Origin: Lingula anatina
Lineage: Eukaryota; Brachiopoda; Lingulata; Lingulida; Lingulidae
Reading direction: 5' to 3'
Length of the DNA stretch: 27,946 bases
Assembly: GCF_001039355.2 (NCBI RefSeq)
Contig: NW_019774002.1
Location: 1-27,946 of the forward strand
Positions 21,001 to 27,946 of this stretch are shown one piece after another. How positions within the stretch are numbered: the first letter of the stretch is position 1; each line of letters opens with the position of its first letter. Below the pieces are notes generated by a model that did not search any database, was not told the origin of the DNA, and saw only the letters and a program-made list of their open reading frames with translations. A program made the translations under genes and the position numbers.

Positions 21001-21377
21001 AAATTTAAAAAAATTACAACATTTGCAAGGTTTTTGCTCCATGAGCAATTTTATTTCTAGGCCTACTAGCGCATTTTCCTTCCACATTTTTAAAGTAAGT
21101 GCATATCGTAGTCTTTATTGGAACTTATTTTATCGTTTTGATCTCAAATTAATGAAATATCCACGCTATTCAAAATAATGACAGAAGTGTGAGAACTGCT
21201 CAAAATTTTCCCACCACACCTTGTCATGTACTCCCCCGCTTTGTCTCGTTTTGGGTGAGTTGTTTAGATTTGCAGTTTATTCCGTAAACGAGGCTACACT
21301 GCAGATAAACTCATTGCATCCGCCACGACTTGATGTAAATAATAAAAAAAATAGAATTACCAGTAACGGCAGTGTCA

Positions 21378-21411
<34 letters not shown>

Positions 21412-24400
21412 CAAGTACGTATCATAGACATGTATTACACAAAACACTGAAAACGGGCCACTGAAACTGGTCAAAAGGGGAGCAGCCGAAACTGGTTGTG
21501 GTTGAGTACCAGTGATACCTCCTGACACTTATTTAATACCAGCTTCCAACAAACGTGGTATAAGGACCAAATCATTCACTGACTTTGACACTGAAAACGT
21601 TATTGATAGTACCAAACAACAGTCGCTGTTACCGTTTGCAACACGCCAGTTAGAAAAAAAATTCTTTCTTTATCAAAAGAGTCTCCAAGTGGAACGAACG
21701 GAGTGACCAACAAATTACTGCAGAAACTGAGACGAAACTGTGGAAGGCTTCAGATCATGCCTACAGCGTGACTAAGATTCCCATGCGCTCTCTCTTCCCG
21801 CCTATTACAATACCAGTAGTGATTCTACACACAGACGTATACTGACAGATACAAATACACGACGGGCCGCGCACGGACGTCTAAGAACACCTAACAACAC
21901 GTGCTGGATAAAGAAATACGGCTTCAGTCGGGCCGCATCTGTATCTGTCCATATACGGCTAGAGACACCAATACTGGTATGAAGTAGACGGGTAGAAGAG
22001 AGCGCATGAGAAACTTACACCCCATTCTCATAGATTAGATCGACCTACATTGGATCGACCTAACTCCCTGGGGGTTCACGCTAAATAGCTGTCAGCCGGG
22101 CGGACACGAAAGTTAATTACCCCTTAAAGCTTGTAGTAGGCGGGGACGGACACTTAAGGGGGATTATCTGACAGTAATCTAGTGAGACTCCCCGCGGTGA
22201 TAGATCGATCTAAAAGTTGTGAGAACAGAGCCTTAGTCAAATAGTAGTCCTGATCTAAAGCTTTCAACAGTTTCAGCTTTTACTTGTTGGTCACTGAGTC
22301 CATTCCAATCGGAAACTGTTCTGACGAAGAAAGAGTTTTTTCTGACGAGTGTTTTACAACGTTGTAAGCGAAAGCAGCGACTGTTATTAGTACTATTCAC
22401 AATGTTTTCAGAGTCAAAGTCAGTGAAAGATTTAGCCCTTATGCGGCGTTCGTTAGAGACTGGTACGAAGTAAGTGTCGGGGGGTATCGCTGGAACTAAC
22501 CCCTCAACCACCTTGAAGAGAAAAGTTAGCCGCAGTTCCTTCCTCCGGTGCTGCAGTAGTGGTATCTCTAGTGATTTCAGCATGGAGGTGACACTACCTG
22601 GGGATTGAGACTTGTAATCCCCAGTGATGAACCGTGCAGCTTTTCTTGGAATTTTTTCCATTTTATCGATGTCTGTTTTTACATAGGGGTCCCATATTCT
22701 AGAGTGGAACGGACAAGAGCTATGTAGGCAGATTTCCGTGTGATAACTGGACTATGGTATAAATTCCTTCTAATGAATCCTAGTAGGCAACTGGCCTTTT
22801 TACATAAGTTGTTTATGTGAGTTGACCATTTAAGGTCGGAAGAAAGCATGACTCCTAGGTATGGGTTGGTCTGAACATTTTTAAGCATCTAAACATTTAA
22901 GCATTGTTATCCAGTTGGTAAAAGAAAGAAGATTTCTGGCAAACACTAAGAATAACATTTGGAAGCGTTGAAACGCATGCCCCATTTCATAGCCCAGTTT
23001 TCTAGGCTTGCGAGGTCTTGTTGAAGAATAATATGGTCTTTTTGCGAAGATATTTCCCTGTATAGTAAGCAATCATCAGCGAAAGGCGTACTTTGGATTT
23101 TACAGAGTCCGGTAGGTCGTTTATGTGGCAAAGGAAGAGAAGAGGGCCTAGTACTGTCCCTTGTGGTACTCCAGACATGACATTCACTCCTCTTGAACTC
23201 TCGCCTTCAACAACTACCTTCATTTGACGATTACACAAGAAAGATGCAATCCACCGGTGTATTAATTGTCTCGTATCCCATAGGCATGTAACTTATGAAG
23301 TAGTTTGTTATGAGGTACCGTGTCGAACGCATGTTGAGTAAACAATAAGTGGAAAACAGAAATATTCATTTTTGTTACAGGGCCGTAGCCTGAGCAAAAT
23401 CCCAGGGGGGGGGGGGGGGCAGTAAGCGGACATATATTACAAGATAAGTTTTTTCTGACGAGTGTTTTACAACGTTGTAAGCGAAAGCCCCTCCCACGGT
23501 ATGGAAAATTTTTAAAAACTGTATGTATAATACTGCATTCTGGTGCATTTTAACTGTTATTTATTGCTCAATCAGAAGTAAGAAATTGTGGGTTCATTTT
23601 GCCATAAGTACAGTCATTTTTTCAACACAACACGCCCATTGGACTTCATTTCGTAGATTGTCTCAGGATTAGGAATAACGTTTCTTCCTCTGTGGACNCC
23701 CCCCCCCCCCCCCCCGGAGGCTACGGCCCTGTGTTATATAGATAAGTGCTCTTAACTAAATTCCATCGGACATTTGTCGTAATATTGCACCTTCGGTGGT
23801 GCTGCATGTCTCAAAATGAGGGAAAACATAGTTTTCAATGCGGGAATTACGCAAGGGCACAGTTGTGCAAGTGGAAATTAGCTGGGGACAGGTGAAATTT
23901 GTTAGGAGTAAGCCCGACCGGACAGGTGACCTGACAAATAAGTCTCGAGCCCTACAGCAGTATAATAATCACAGATAATTAATGGATATAAATTCATCAA
24001 TAGATATGCCAACTCATTTCTATAATGTTATGTACCGTTGTTGCTTGCTAGATTTTACATAAATATAGATGTATCATTGTATGTAAGATGCACTTCTCTC
24101 AGCATAGATTACTGCTTAATTATTTTCAGGTTAAAAACTGAATACAAATTCTTTTCAAAGCAATATTTTTCACAATAAACATGGAATTGCCAACCAATTT
24201 CTGTTCAGTTATATCAACCATATTAATTATCTTGTAATATAGTTTGATTTTATATCTTCCTACTTTGTTGGGAATATCTGTTTCTTTTGTGGATTTGGTA
24301 CAGGACTTGTTTTTTCCAGTGTATTGTGCCGTGTTGTGCTGTACTGCACTACATATTCAACTGTGTTAATTATTCACTTCAGGTATTCATGAAGCCAAAT

Positions 24401-25302
24401 CAAAAGGAGCTACTTACAGACTTGGACCAGAGCTTGATATTCCGTAAATTACATTTCTTTCCATGAATTCAAGTACTATTAAACAAAACATCACAAATTC
24501 TTAAATTCTCTGACCTTATAAGAATATATATAGTGCAAGATGGGTCAACTCTTGTGATTATTGTTATGAAATAGTGATTGGTGCCCCATGGTATTATAAA
24601 GGCATGAGAAAATATAAAAACAATTCTGCTAATTGCAGGTTTTTCATTGACAAGTGCGGGTACTTTACTGGTATCATTTTTTCAGAGGTTATGGATGCCA
24701 AGATCATTTCCTTGAAAGTGATACATTTCTTCACTCATTCCAAGTGCTTGCTCAGTTGCTGAAGTCTCCCATATGTCAGGATATTATCTGTGATGTGGGC
24801 ATGTGAGTGTTCCTAATTTTTTATAAATAAATATAAATGTAATACATCCATATCTAACAGTCTGTAGGGTCTTAGTTTCAGTGACACTGGCTTGTCTGAC
24901 TTTTGAAAAAATTTTTTTTACCAACTTACCATTGCATTGCCAGAAATTGATCACTGTGTTAATTTAGTCATTTACTAAAGCAAGACTAATATCAGTGGCA
25001 GGGTTAGGAAAATAGTATTTGCATACATTATAGAATATATATATGAAAATGTGTCTTAAAATGTCTTTTTAAAAAAAGCAACTCTGTATCTTTGTATGTT
25101 CTGGATATATATTGCTGAATCCAATTTGCTTTTTTATTGCCTTAGTGTGTATTTATTGCCTTCTTTTTACTGTGGGTACTTCAGTGCTTGATTTTTTAAC
25201 TGTTTGGTTACTTAGTATAAATACATGTTGGTATATTTGTTATTTCAGGCCTGTCAAGCATAAAAATGTGGCTTACAACTGCAGAGTACTTTTTCTTAAC
25301 AG
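18017..25302 (+). CDS. NADSYN1: Glutamine-dependent NAD+ synthetase, 5' four coding exons (3'-partial)
   Basis: NADSYN1 amidates nicotinic acid adenine dinucleotide to NAD+ in the cytosol, with an N-terminal nitrilase-type glutaminase domain feeding ammonia to a C-terminal synthetase domain. Exons are 18017-18101, 24383-24443, 24686-24802 and 25249-25302, all with GT/AG borders and consistent phases. They encode 105 residues plus a partial codon: [74 protein letters not shown] and CRVLFLNR. The Glu in GPELD is residue 45, the position of the glutaminase catalytic Glu in the human enzyme; the triad's Lys and Cys lie in later exons. The ATG has a good context (AAAATGG). Intron 1 is 6281 bp and is packed with transposons. 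The next exon, expected to begin near an LIRPKM motif, was not found before the window end. Confidence 0.93.
18096..18215 (+). repeat. Tandem duplication containing the NADSYN1 exon 1 splice donor
   Basis: About 67 bases are duplicated in tandem: TTCAGAGTAAGTTAT, GACAAGACGG, and a GAATAGAAAGT tail occur at 18096-18150 and again at 18163-18215. The first copy is the genuine CAGA|GTAAGT donor of NADSYN1 exon 1 (exon ends 18101); the second carries an identical donor after 18168. Use of the second would add 67 bases and bring in an in-frame TAG. Confidence 0.85.
18305..18558. mobile_element. MITE with GGGGAG ends and GGGCAAG-rich right end
   Basis: Begins GGGGAGACCGGGGC and ends CGGGGCAAGATGGCTCCCC, whose complement GGGGAGCCATCTTGCCCCG echoes the left end. 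The interior is otherwise non-coding, with a GGGCAAGTTGCCCC palindrome at about 18521-18534. No flanking duplication seen. Resembles a widespread class of animal repeats with this motif; class not assigned. Confidence 0.5.
18604..18672. repeat. Degenerate GTCCGAA short tandem repeat
   Basis: Five or six imperfect copies of a 14-17 base unit built on GTCCGAAGGTT / ATTGGTCCGA, directly after the preceding MITE. Confidence 0.75.
18730..18848. mobile_element. Small MITE related to the GATCGATC foldback family
   Basis: The left end GTTCCCACGAAACTAT and the complement of the right end GTTCGCACGAAAGTTTAT are similar inverted ends. The inside GTAGATTGATCCAACTCC and GGGACTCTCACT match the arm of the 22023-22232 element (AGATCGATCTATCACC, GGGGAGTCTCACT). 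Confidence 0.5.
18912..19342 (-). repeat. LTR-like dispersed repeat, copy 2 (inverted relative to copy 1)
   Basis: Reverse complement is homologous to 10264-10720 over most of its length (shared CACGCAAAGACAATGGAAA, CCTAATAAGGAAATAT, GTTGACTCTT). On the minus strand it keeps TATAAATA (plus 18994-19001) and AATAAA (plus 18957-18962), and the end reads CACTATAAAACA, a plausible CA-ending LTR terminus. It lies in NADSYN1 intron 1. Confidence 0.55.
19343..19755. other. Intron sequence, nothing recognised
   Basis: A minus-strand open frame of 62 codons (19622-19434) has no recognisable domain. No repeat ends identified. Confidence 0.4.
19756..19870 (+). repeat. CACCAGCG hairpin repeat, copy 1
   Basis: Starts GTACCACCAGCATGAGCG and contains GGTTTTAGTTCCGACCCGT, CGGCCTCCGCCGG and GGATACAAGTAACCGTTACC. 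The same block order recurs at 25712-25835 and 27863-27946. The beginning can fold into a hairpin (CCACCAGC with GCGTGGCGG). Confidence 0.75.
19886..19918. mobile_element. hAT-like MITE family, short right-end fragment
   Basis: ACCCCCCTGGCCCCTCCTCT followed by AAATCCGGCACTG, the same right terminus as 16306-16402, directly after the CACCAGCG repeat. Confidence 0.55.
19919..20945. other. GC-richer island of unknown repeats in NADSYN1 intron 1
   Basis: Visibly richer in G+C and CpG than its surroundings. It carries internally related pieces, e.g. CGGTTGTGACCAAGGCT (near 20454) and CCGGTTGTGACCGAGGCT (near 20691), and a poly-C patch at 20341-20358. Overlapping open frames exist on both strands (longest 20527-20946, 139 codons) with no recognisable domain and no consistent splice signals. 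Probably a decayed unclassified transposon. Confidence 0.45.
20965..21069. mobile_element. Small inverted-repeat unit (CTAGTAGGCCTA ends)
   Basis: CTAGTAGGCCTA at 20965-20976 and its exact complement at 21058-21069 enclose an AT-rich 81-base middle. It looks like a short MITE; no flanking duplication is visible. Confidence 0.5.
21378..21409. repeat. (AAT)n microsatellite
   Basis: About ten AAT units. Confidence 0.97.
21510..21765 (+). pseudogene. CR1/jockey-like LINE, C-terminal fragment on + strand
   Basis: Encodes [20 protein letters not shown], then [14 protein letters not shown], homologous to the same stretch of the minus-strand copy ([20 protein letters not shown]). A frameshift follows at an A run near 21655; the other frame continues [18 protein letters not shown]. 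Only the end of ORF2 remains. It faces away from the 22233-23345 copy. Confidence 0.8.
22023..22232. mobile_element. GATCGATC foldback element, copy B
   Basis: Left arm with GGATCGACCTAACTCC and TTCACGCTAAATAGCTGTCAG; right arm complement has AGATCGATCTATCACC and TCTCACTAGATTACTGTCAG, about two-thirds identical. Outer ends resemble GTTCTCAC. It abuts the 3' end of the neighbouring LINE reading frame. Confidence 0.6.
22233..23345 (-). pseudogene. CR1/jockey-like non-LTR retrotransposon, decayed reverse transcriptase and C-terminus
   Basis: Minus-strand ORF2 remnant reading 5' to 3' from 23345. [20 protein letters not shown] (RT block), then a 1-base frameshift, [35 protein letters not shown], a further frameshift, [11 protein letters not shown] (the catalytic Asp pair), [38 protein letters not shown], a small deletion near 22690, [35 protein letters not shown], and the terminal [18 protein letters not shown]. 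At least four frame breaks make it non-functional. The 5' part (endonuclease) is missing and a MITE lies just beyond the truncation. It is antisense within NADSYN1 intron 1. Confidence 0.9.
23378..23731. mobile_element. 354-bp MITE with CAGGGCCGTAGCCT ends
   Basis: Perfect 14-bp terminal inverted repeats, CAGGGCCGTAGCCT at 23378 and AGGCTACGGCCCTG ending 23731, flanked by a 5-bp direct repeat TGTTA (23373-23377, 23732-23736). Poly-G near the left end and poly-C near the right (with one N at 23699). CAG...CTG ends suggest hAT, though an 8-bp duplication would be expected. It carries a 42-base patch of LINE sequence (23447-23488). Non-coding. Confidence 0.8.
23447..23488. repeat. 42-base patch identical to the neighbouring LINE
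   Basis: Identical base for base to 22334-22375 and in the same orientation, about 1.1 kb apart. The source segment is part of the LINE's C-terminal coding region. Sequence on both sides is unrelated. Confidence 0.9.
23737..24382. other. NADSYN1 intron 1, distal part
   Basis: AT-rich intron ending in TTATTCACTTCAG before exon 2. A short hairpin GCACCTTCGGTGGTGC sits near 23789. Nothing else recognised. Confidence 0.5.
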
Positions 25303-25711
25303 GTCAGTTTTAAAGGAATGTTTTTATAGATCAAATTACCACAAGTAGTTGTATTGATTGTAGTTGAATTGATCTAGGATGCTGTCTGTACCTCAACTAG
25401 GATGCAAACTATACCTTAGGTGACAACTTAACTTTTCAGCTATAGTCATTATTTGAGTTTCAACTACAGTGTATTGGTGAAATTTTACATCATATACTTA
25501 GTTTTATATATTTCGTCCCAACACTTAGAAAGTTCTTGTTGATCAAACCCACTTGGTAGTTAACTAAGCAACAAATACAAGAATCATTTTATGCACTTCA
25601 CCTGCTGGACTTATGACCTTGTAACACATACCAGATACTCCTGGCTAGTATATTCCATACCTAAAATATTGTCACAGCTCATTTTACTGATTTGCATTAG
25701 ATCACATGATT
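25303..25711. other. NADSYN1 intron 4, nothing recognised
   Basis: Follows the GTCAGT donor of exon 4. No exon or repeat end supported. Confidence 0.5.
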
Positions 25712-25835
25712 AGCACCACCAGCGTGTACACTGGTGGTACTCATGGTTTTAGTGCTGACCTGTCCTGTAGGGCTCCCCTGGCTATGCAGGGTAGCGTGGG
25801 ATACAAGTCACTGTTGCTGCTTCTCCTCCTAGATT
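25712..25835 (+). repeat. CACCAGCG hairpin repeat, copy 2 (C-to-T decayed)
   Basis: AGCACCACCAGCGTGTACACT and GGTGGTAC form a hairpin, followed by CATGGTTTTAGTGCTGACC and GGGATACAAGTCACTG. Relative to copies 1 and 3 many CpG positions have become TG or CA. A 29-base poly-T begins at 25898. Confidence 0.7.
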
Positions 25836-25897
25836 GAAGGACCTGTATCCCCATCTCTTGGATTTAGGTCACATATAATCTCAACTTGAACCCCCTG

Positions 25898-25926
25898 TTT
25901 TTTTTTTTTTTTTTTTTTTTTTTTTT
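25898..25926. repeat. Poly-T tract (29 bases)
   Basis: Uninterrupted T run about 60 bases after the copy-2 repeat; on the opposite strand it would be a poly(A) tail, but no retrocopy is recognisable next to it. Confidence 0.9.
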
Positions 25927-26764
25927 GTCTCAGTTGGTGCATTGGCCTGGTCGTAAGGCTCATTGAAATGCACCTTGTCAATATTTTTTAAAATTCAGTG
26001 CTAAATATCTCCCAAATTGAAGGAATTATGGGAAAAAACAGAAATCTGACTGAAAGTCATATGTGGAGATTCCAAATTACCCTGAGTGTCAGAGCAACGT
26101 AAAAGCTAGCTTGTTAAATATATACCTTGTGATGGAGTCGCTTTTACGGTATTGTTGATATGGGTTATATATGAAAACAAGATCGAGCTGGCAATACCGG
26201 AATCTAGAACCTAGGGTATTCCAAATATGCCCTTGGATTTGATCTTTGACCTTTATTTCACAGTCAAACAGGCCAAAATTTTCTAAAAATGGGAATTTTC
26301 TGCAAAAATTTTTTGTTTGTGCCAATTTTCAGAAAGTACAAAGACCTAAGCTCTCATATTATAGTGAGGGGTTACAAGTAAGGACACCTTTGATCTTTGG
26401 AAGTTTGGGGTCAATCAGTGCATTTTCATGGGAGAAGCAGCCATTAGATGCGTTAACTAAAAACTCCGATTCTTGAACCGTAATTAAATGCCAGAGACTT
26501 CTAATTTTTTGCATTTTATAGAGCTTGTCAAGCGCAATACTGAAGGTGGTGTCCATTTTTTGTTTACGATACGGTTTTGGAGTTGTGCCATATCAAAAAG
26601 TACAATGTCACAATATTCAGTGGTGAAAATAAAATGTGAAATACTCCAAAATTAGCAGAGATACGCCCATAGTTACTATTGAACTTGAATAAGAAATTAT
26701 ATATCGATGCTGGCAATCTAACCGTGACCTTGAAATTGGCCTGTGACCTACCAGTACTTTTTTT
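25927..26764. other. NADSYN1 intron 4 continued, nothing recognised
   Basis: AT-rich with several TGACCT/TTGACC motifs (near 26243, 26726, 26743). Overlapping open frames on both strands around 26246-26556 lack recognisable domains. Confidence 0.4.
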
Positions 26765-26774
26765 TTCTGGTGAG

Positions 26775-27387
26775 TTTTTTTTATTGACATCACAAAACAA
26801 AACATACATTTTTCTCACTATTCACATATTACAACATATATACAACAGACACAAACTAGCATACAGTAGTCTCATTGGACGTTAACAGCACTAATAAAGG
26901 GGAGTGGCAGAATACGTTGCACAAAATAACGGTAGTAATAGTATATAATACCTGAATAAAGTCGCACATAATGCAAAATGATTAACATATATCGTAACAT
27001 ATAAACAAACAAACCAGCTAATAGGCATGTATGAGTCATACCAAATTCTATACATTACAAAACTAACATTTATAATATACCATAGTCAAATTGGACACTT
27101 AACTCAGCATTCATTATTATGCCAATAGTCGGGACTAACAGAAAGCATTACTTACATTGTCACACAGAAGAAGTTACTACACATCACAAACCAACATATA
27201 AACGTATAATAGTCTCCATAAATAATATGGTACAACACACAAGACTGACAGTTGGGACTATCGAGATATATCTCAGATTCATATAAAAGCTGTGAACTTA
27301 CGTACACAAAGATGTTAGATGCTCTAATTGACTATGTCCCCAAGGCATAAGGGATTGTCATACTATTAGTATTACATTCGGCATGTA
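26775..27387 (-). mobile_element. Probable 3' UTR of the L1-like LINE
   Basis: On the minus strand this follows the LINE stop codon at 27388 and runs about 600 bases to AATAAA (plus TTTATT, about 26781-26786) followed by an A-rich end. It is A-rich on the plus strand, with many ACAAAC/ACATAT pieces and no coding potential. Confidence 0.45.
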
Positions 27388-27815
27388 TTATATCATAAAT
27401 TGTGCAAGCATACGTACATACGCCTTATGATGGCCCAAATTCTGTTTTGAGTCCAGATATTCTTTAGCAAATTCAACAAAAGAAATAAGTAACAATTGCT
27501 TGTTTCTGCACCTTAAGCTGTAGATATAATATTTGATTAACATATTTAAGATATTATACACTTCTTTATTACTTTCCTTTTTGTCAAGAATTCCAAACAT
27601 AAATGTTTTTTTCCCTAAAGTCATTCTCAGCTTATCTTTGATTACTTTTTAAAAGATTTCTCTTATGGAACAGTCCCATAGTACATGAATAATTGTCTCC
27701 GTCTCTTTCTCTCACCTTTCACAAAGGGTTTTTTTTTACCAAACCAGTTTTAGCAAGATAACTATTTGTCGGTAGTATATGTTGGTTTATTTTATACCGG
27801 AACCATTTAAATTAA
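27388..27815 (-). pseudogene. L1/Tx1-like LINE, decayed ORF2 C-terminus
   Basis: Minus-strand reading gives WFRYKINQHILPTNSYLAKT then GLV, a frameshift in an A run, LCER-stop-EKETETIIHVLWDC, and after another stop KVIKDKLRMTLGKK, EVYNILNMLIKYYIYSLRCR and FVEFAKEYLDSKQ. This is the zinc-binding and C-terminal block that follows reverse transcriptase in L1/Tx1-type LINEs (NxILPT..L...C..C......HxxxxC and KYYIY). The stop falls where the second zinc Cys is expected (TGA for TGT/TGC). The 5' part is lost. Confidence 0.75.
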
Positions 27816-27862
27816 GGACTGATAGGAAGGTTGAAGGGCAGTTTACTGCAGTATTTATTATT

Positions 27863-27946
27863 GTACCACCAGCGTAGGCGCTGGCGGTACCCATGGTTTT
27901 AGTCCCGACCCGTATGTTCCGCCGGCTCCTGCGGCCCCGCCGGCTC
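27863..27946 (+). repeat. CACCAGCG hairpin repeat, copy 3 (cut by window end)
   Basis: GTACCACCAGCGTAGGCGCT and GGCGGTAC form an almost perfect hairpin, then CATGGTTTTAGTCCCGACCC and CCGCCGGCTCC. It retains CpGs and appears the youngest of the three copies. It continues beyond the window. Confidence 0.75.

Noticed and set aside
22946-23131. Separate small proteins predicted across the LINE
   Set aside because: They are overlapping frames of one frameshifted reverse transcriptase, best annotated as a single pseudogene.
27863-27946. tRNA-derived SINE call for the CACCAGCG repeat
   Set aside because: GGTTTTAGTCC only loosely resembles a Pol III B box and no A box or tail could be matched across the copies.

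Overview
This looks like a stretch of animal nuclear DNA, most likely from a marine invertebrate: AT-rich, intron-containing genes in a dense bed of small transposons, microsatellites and sequencing gaps (N runs at 11253-11277, single Ns at 13863 and 23699). I cannot name the species. Three conserved metazoan genes can be read exon by exon with matching splice phases. (1) The 3' eight coding exons of transaldolase (TALDO1, + strand, 418-3873); the first exon lies upstream of the window. (2) A complete three-exon small VCP/p97-interacting protein gene (SVIP, - strand, 8331 down to 5249). (3) The first four coding exons of glutamine-dependent NAD+ synthetase (NADSYN1, + strand, 18017-25302), with a first intron of about 6.3 kb; the rest of the gene runs off the right edge.

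Layout. 1-4440 is TALDO1. TALDO1 and SVIP converge tail to tail, and their predicted poly(A) signals would make the 3' UTRs overlap. SVIP intron 2 (2.4 kb) holds two mobile elements: a 1.69-kb DNA transposon with a THAP zinc-finger ORF plus a convergent second ORF (5345-7034), and a ~520-bp foldback element (7106-7624). Upstream of SVIP lies a 571-bp foldback transposon with a perfect 8-bp target duplication (8798-9368). 9.5-17.8 kb is a repeat-rich intergenic island: fragments of a hAT-like 'CAGGGGCGGATCC' element family, an LTR-like repeat, a 34-bp minisatellite, a possible integrase remnant, a GATCGATC foldback, and a possible unrecognised three-exon gene (11828-13177) whose first exon has a diverged relative on the opposite strand at 16206-16018.

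NADSYN1 intron 1 (18102-24382) contains a tandem duplication of its own splice donor, several MITEs, a second copy of the LTR-like repeat, two decayed copies of a CR1/jockey-like LINE in opposite orientations, and a 354-bp MITE carrying a 42-bp patch identical to the neighbouring LINE. The right end has a decayed L1/Tx1-like LINE tail (- strand) and the third copy of a hairpin repeat that also occurs at 19756 and 25712.

The three cellular genes do not form a pathway unit: transaldolase acts in the pentose phosphate pathway, SVIP in p97/ERAD regulation and NADSYN1 in NAD+ synthesis. I found no prokaryotic-type system, CRISPR array, rRNA or tRNA. The notable content is the transposon biology and its intrusion into the introns of two housekeeping genes.
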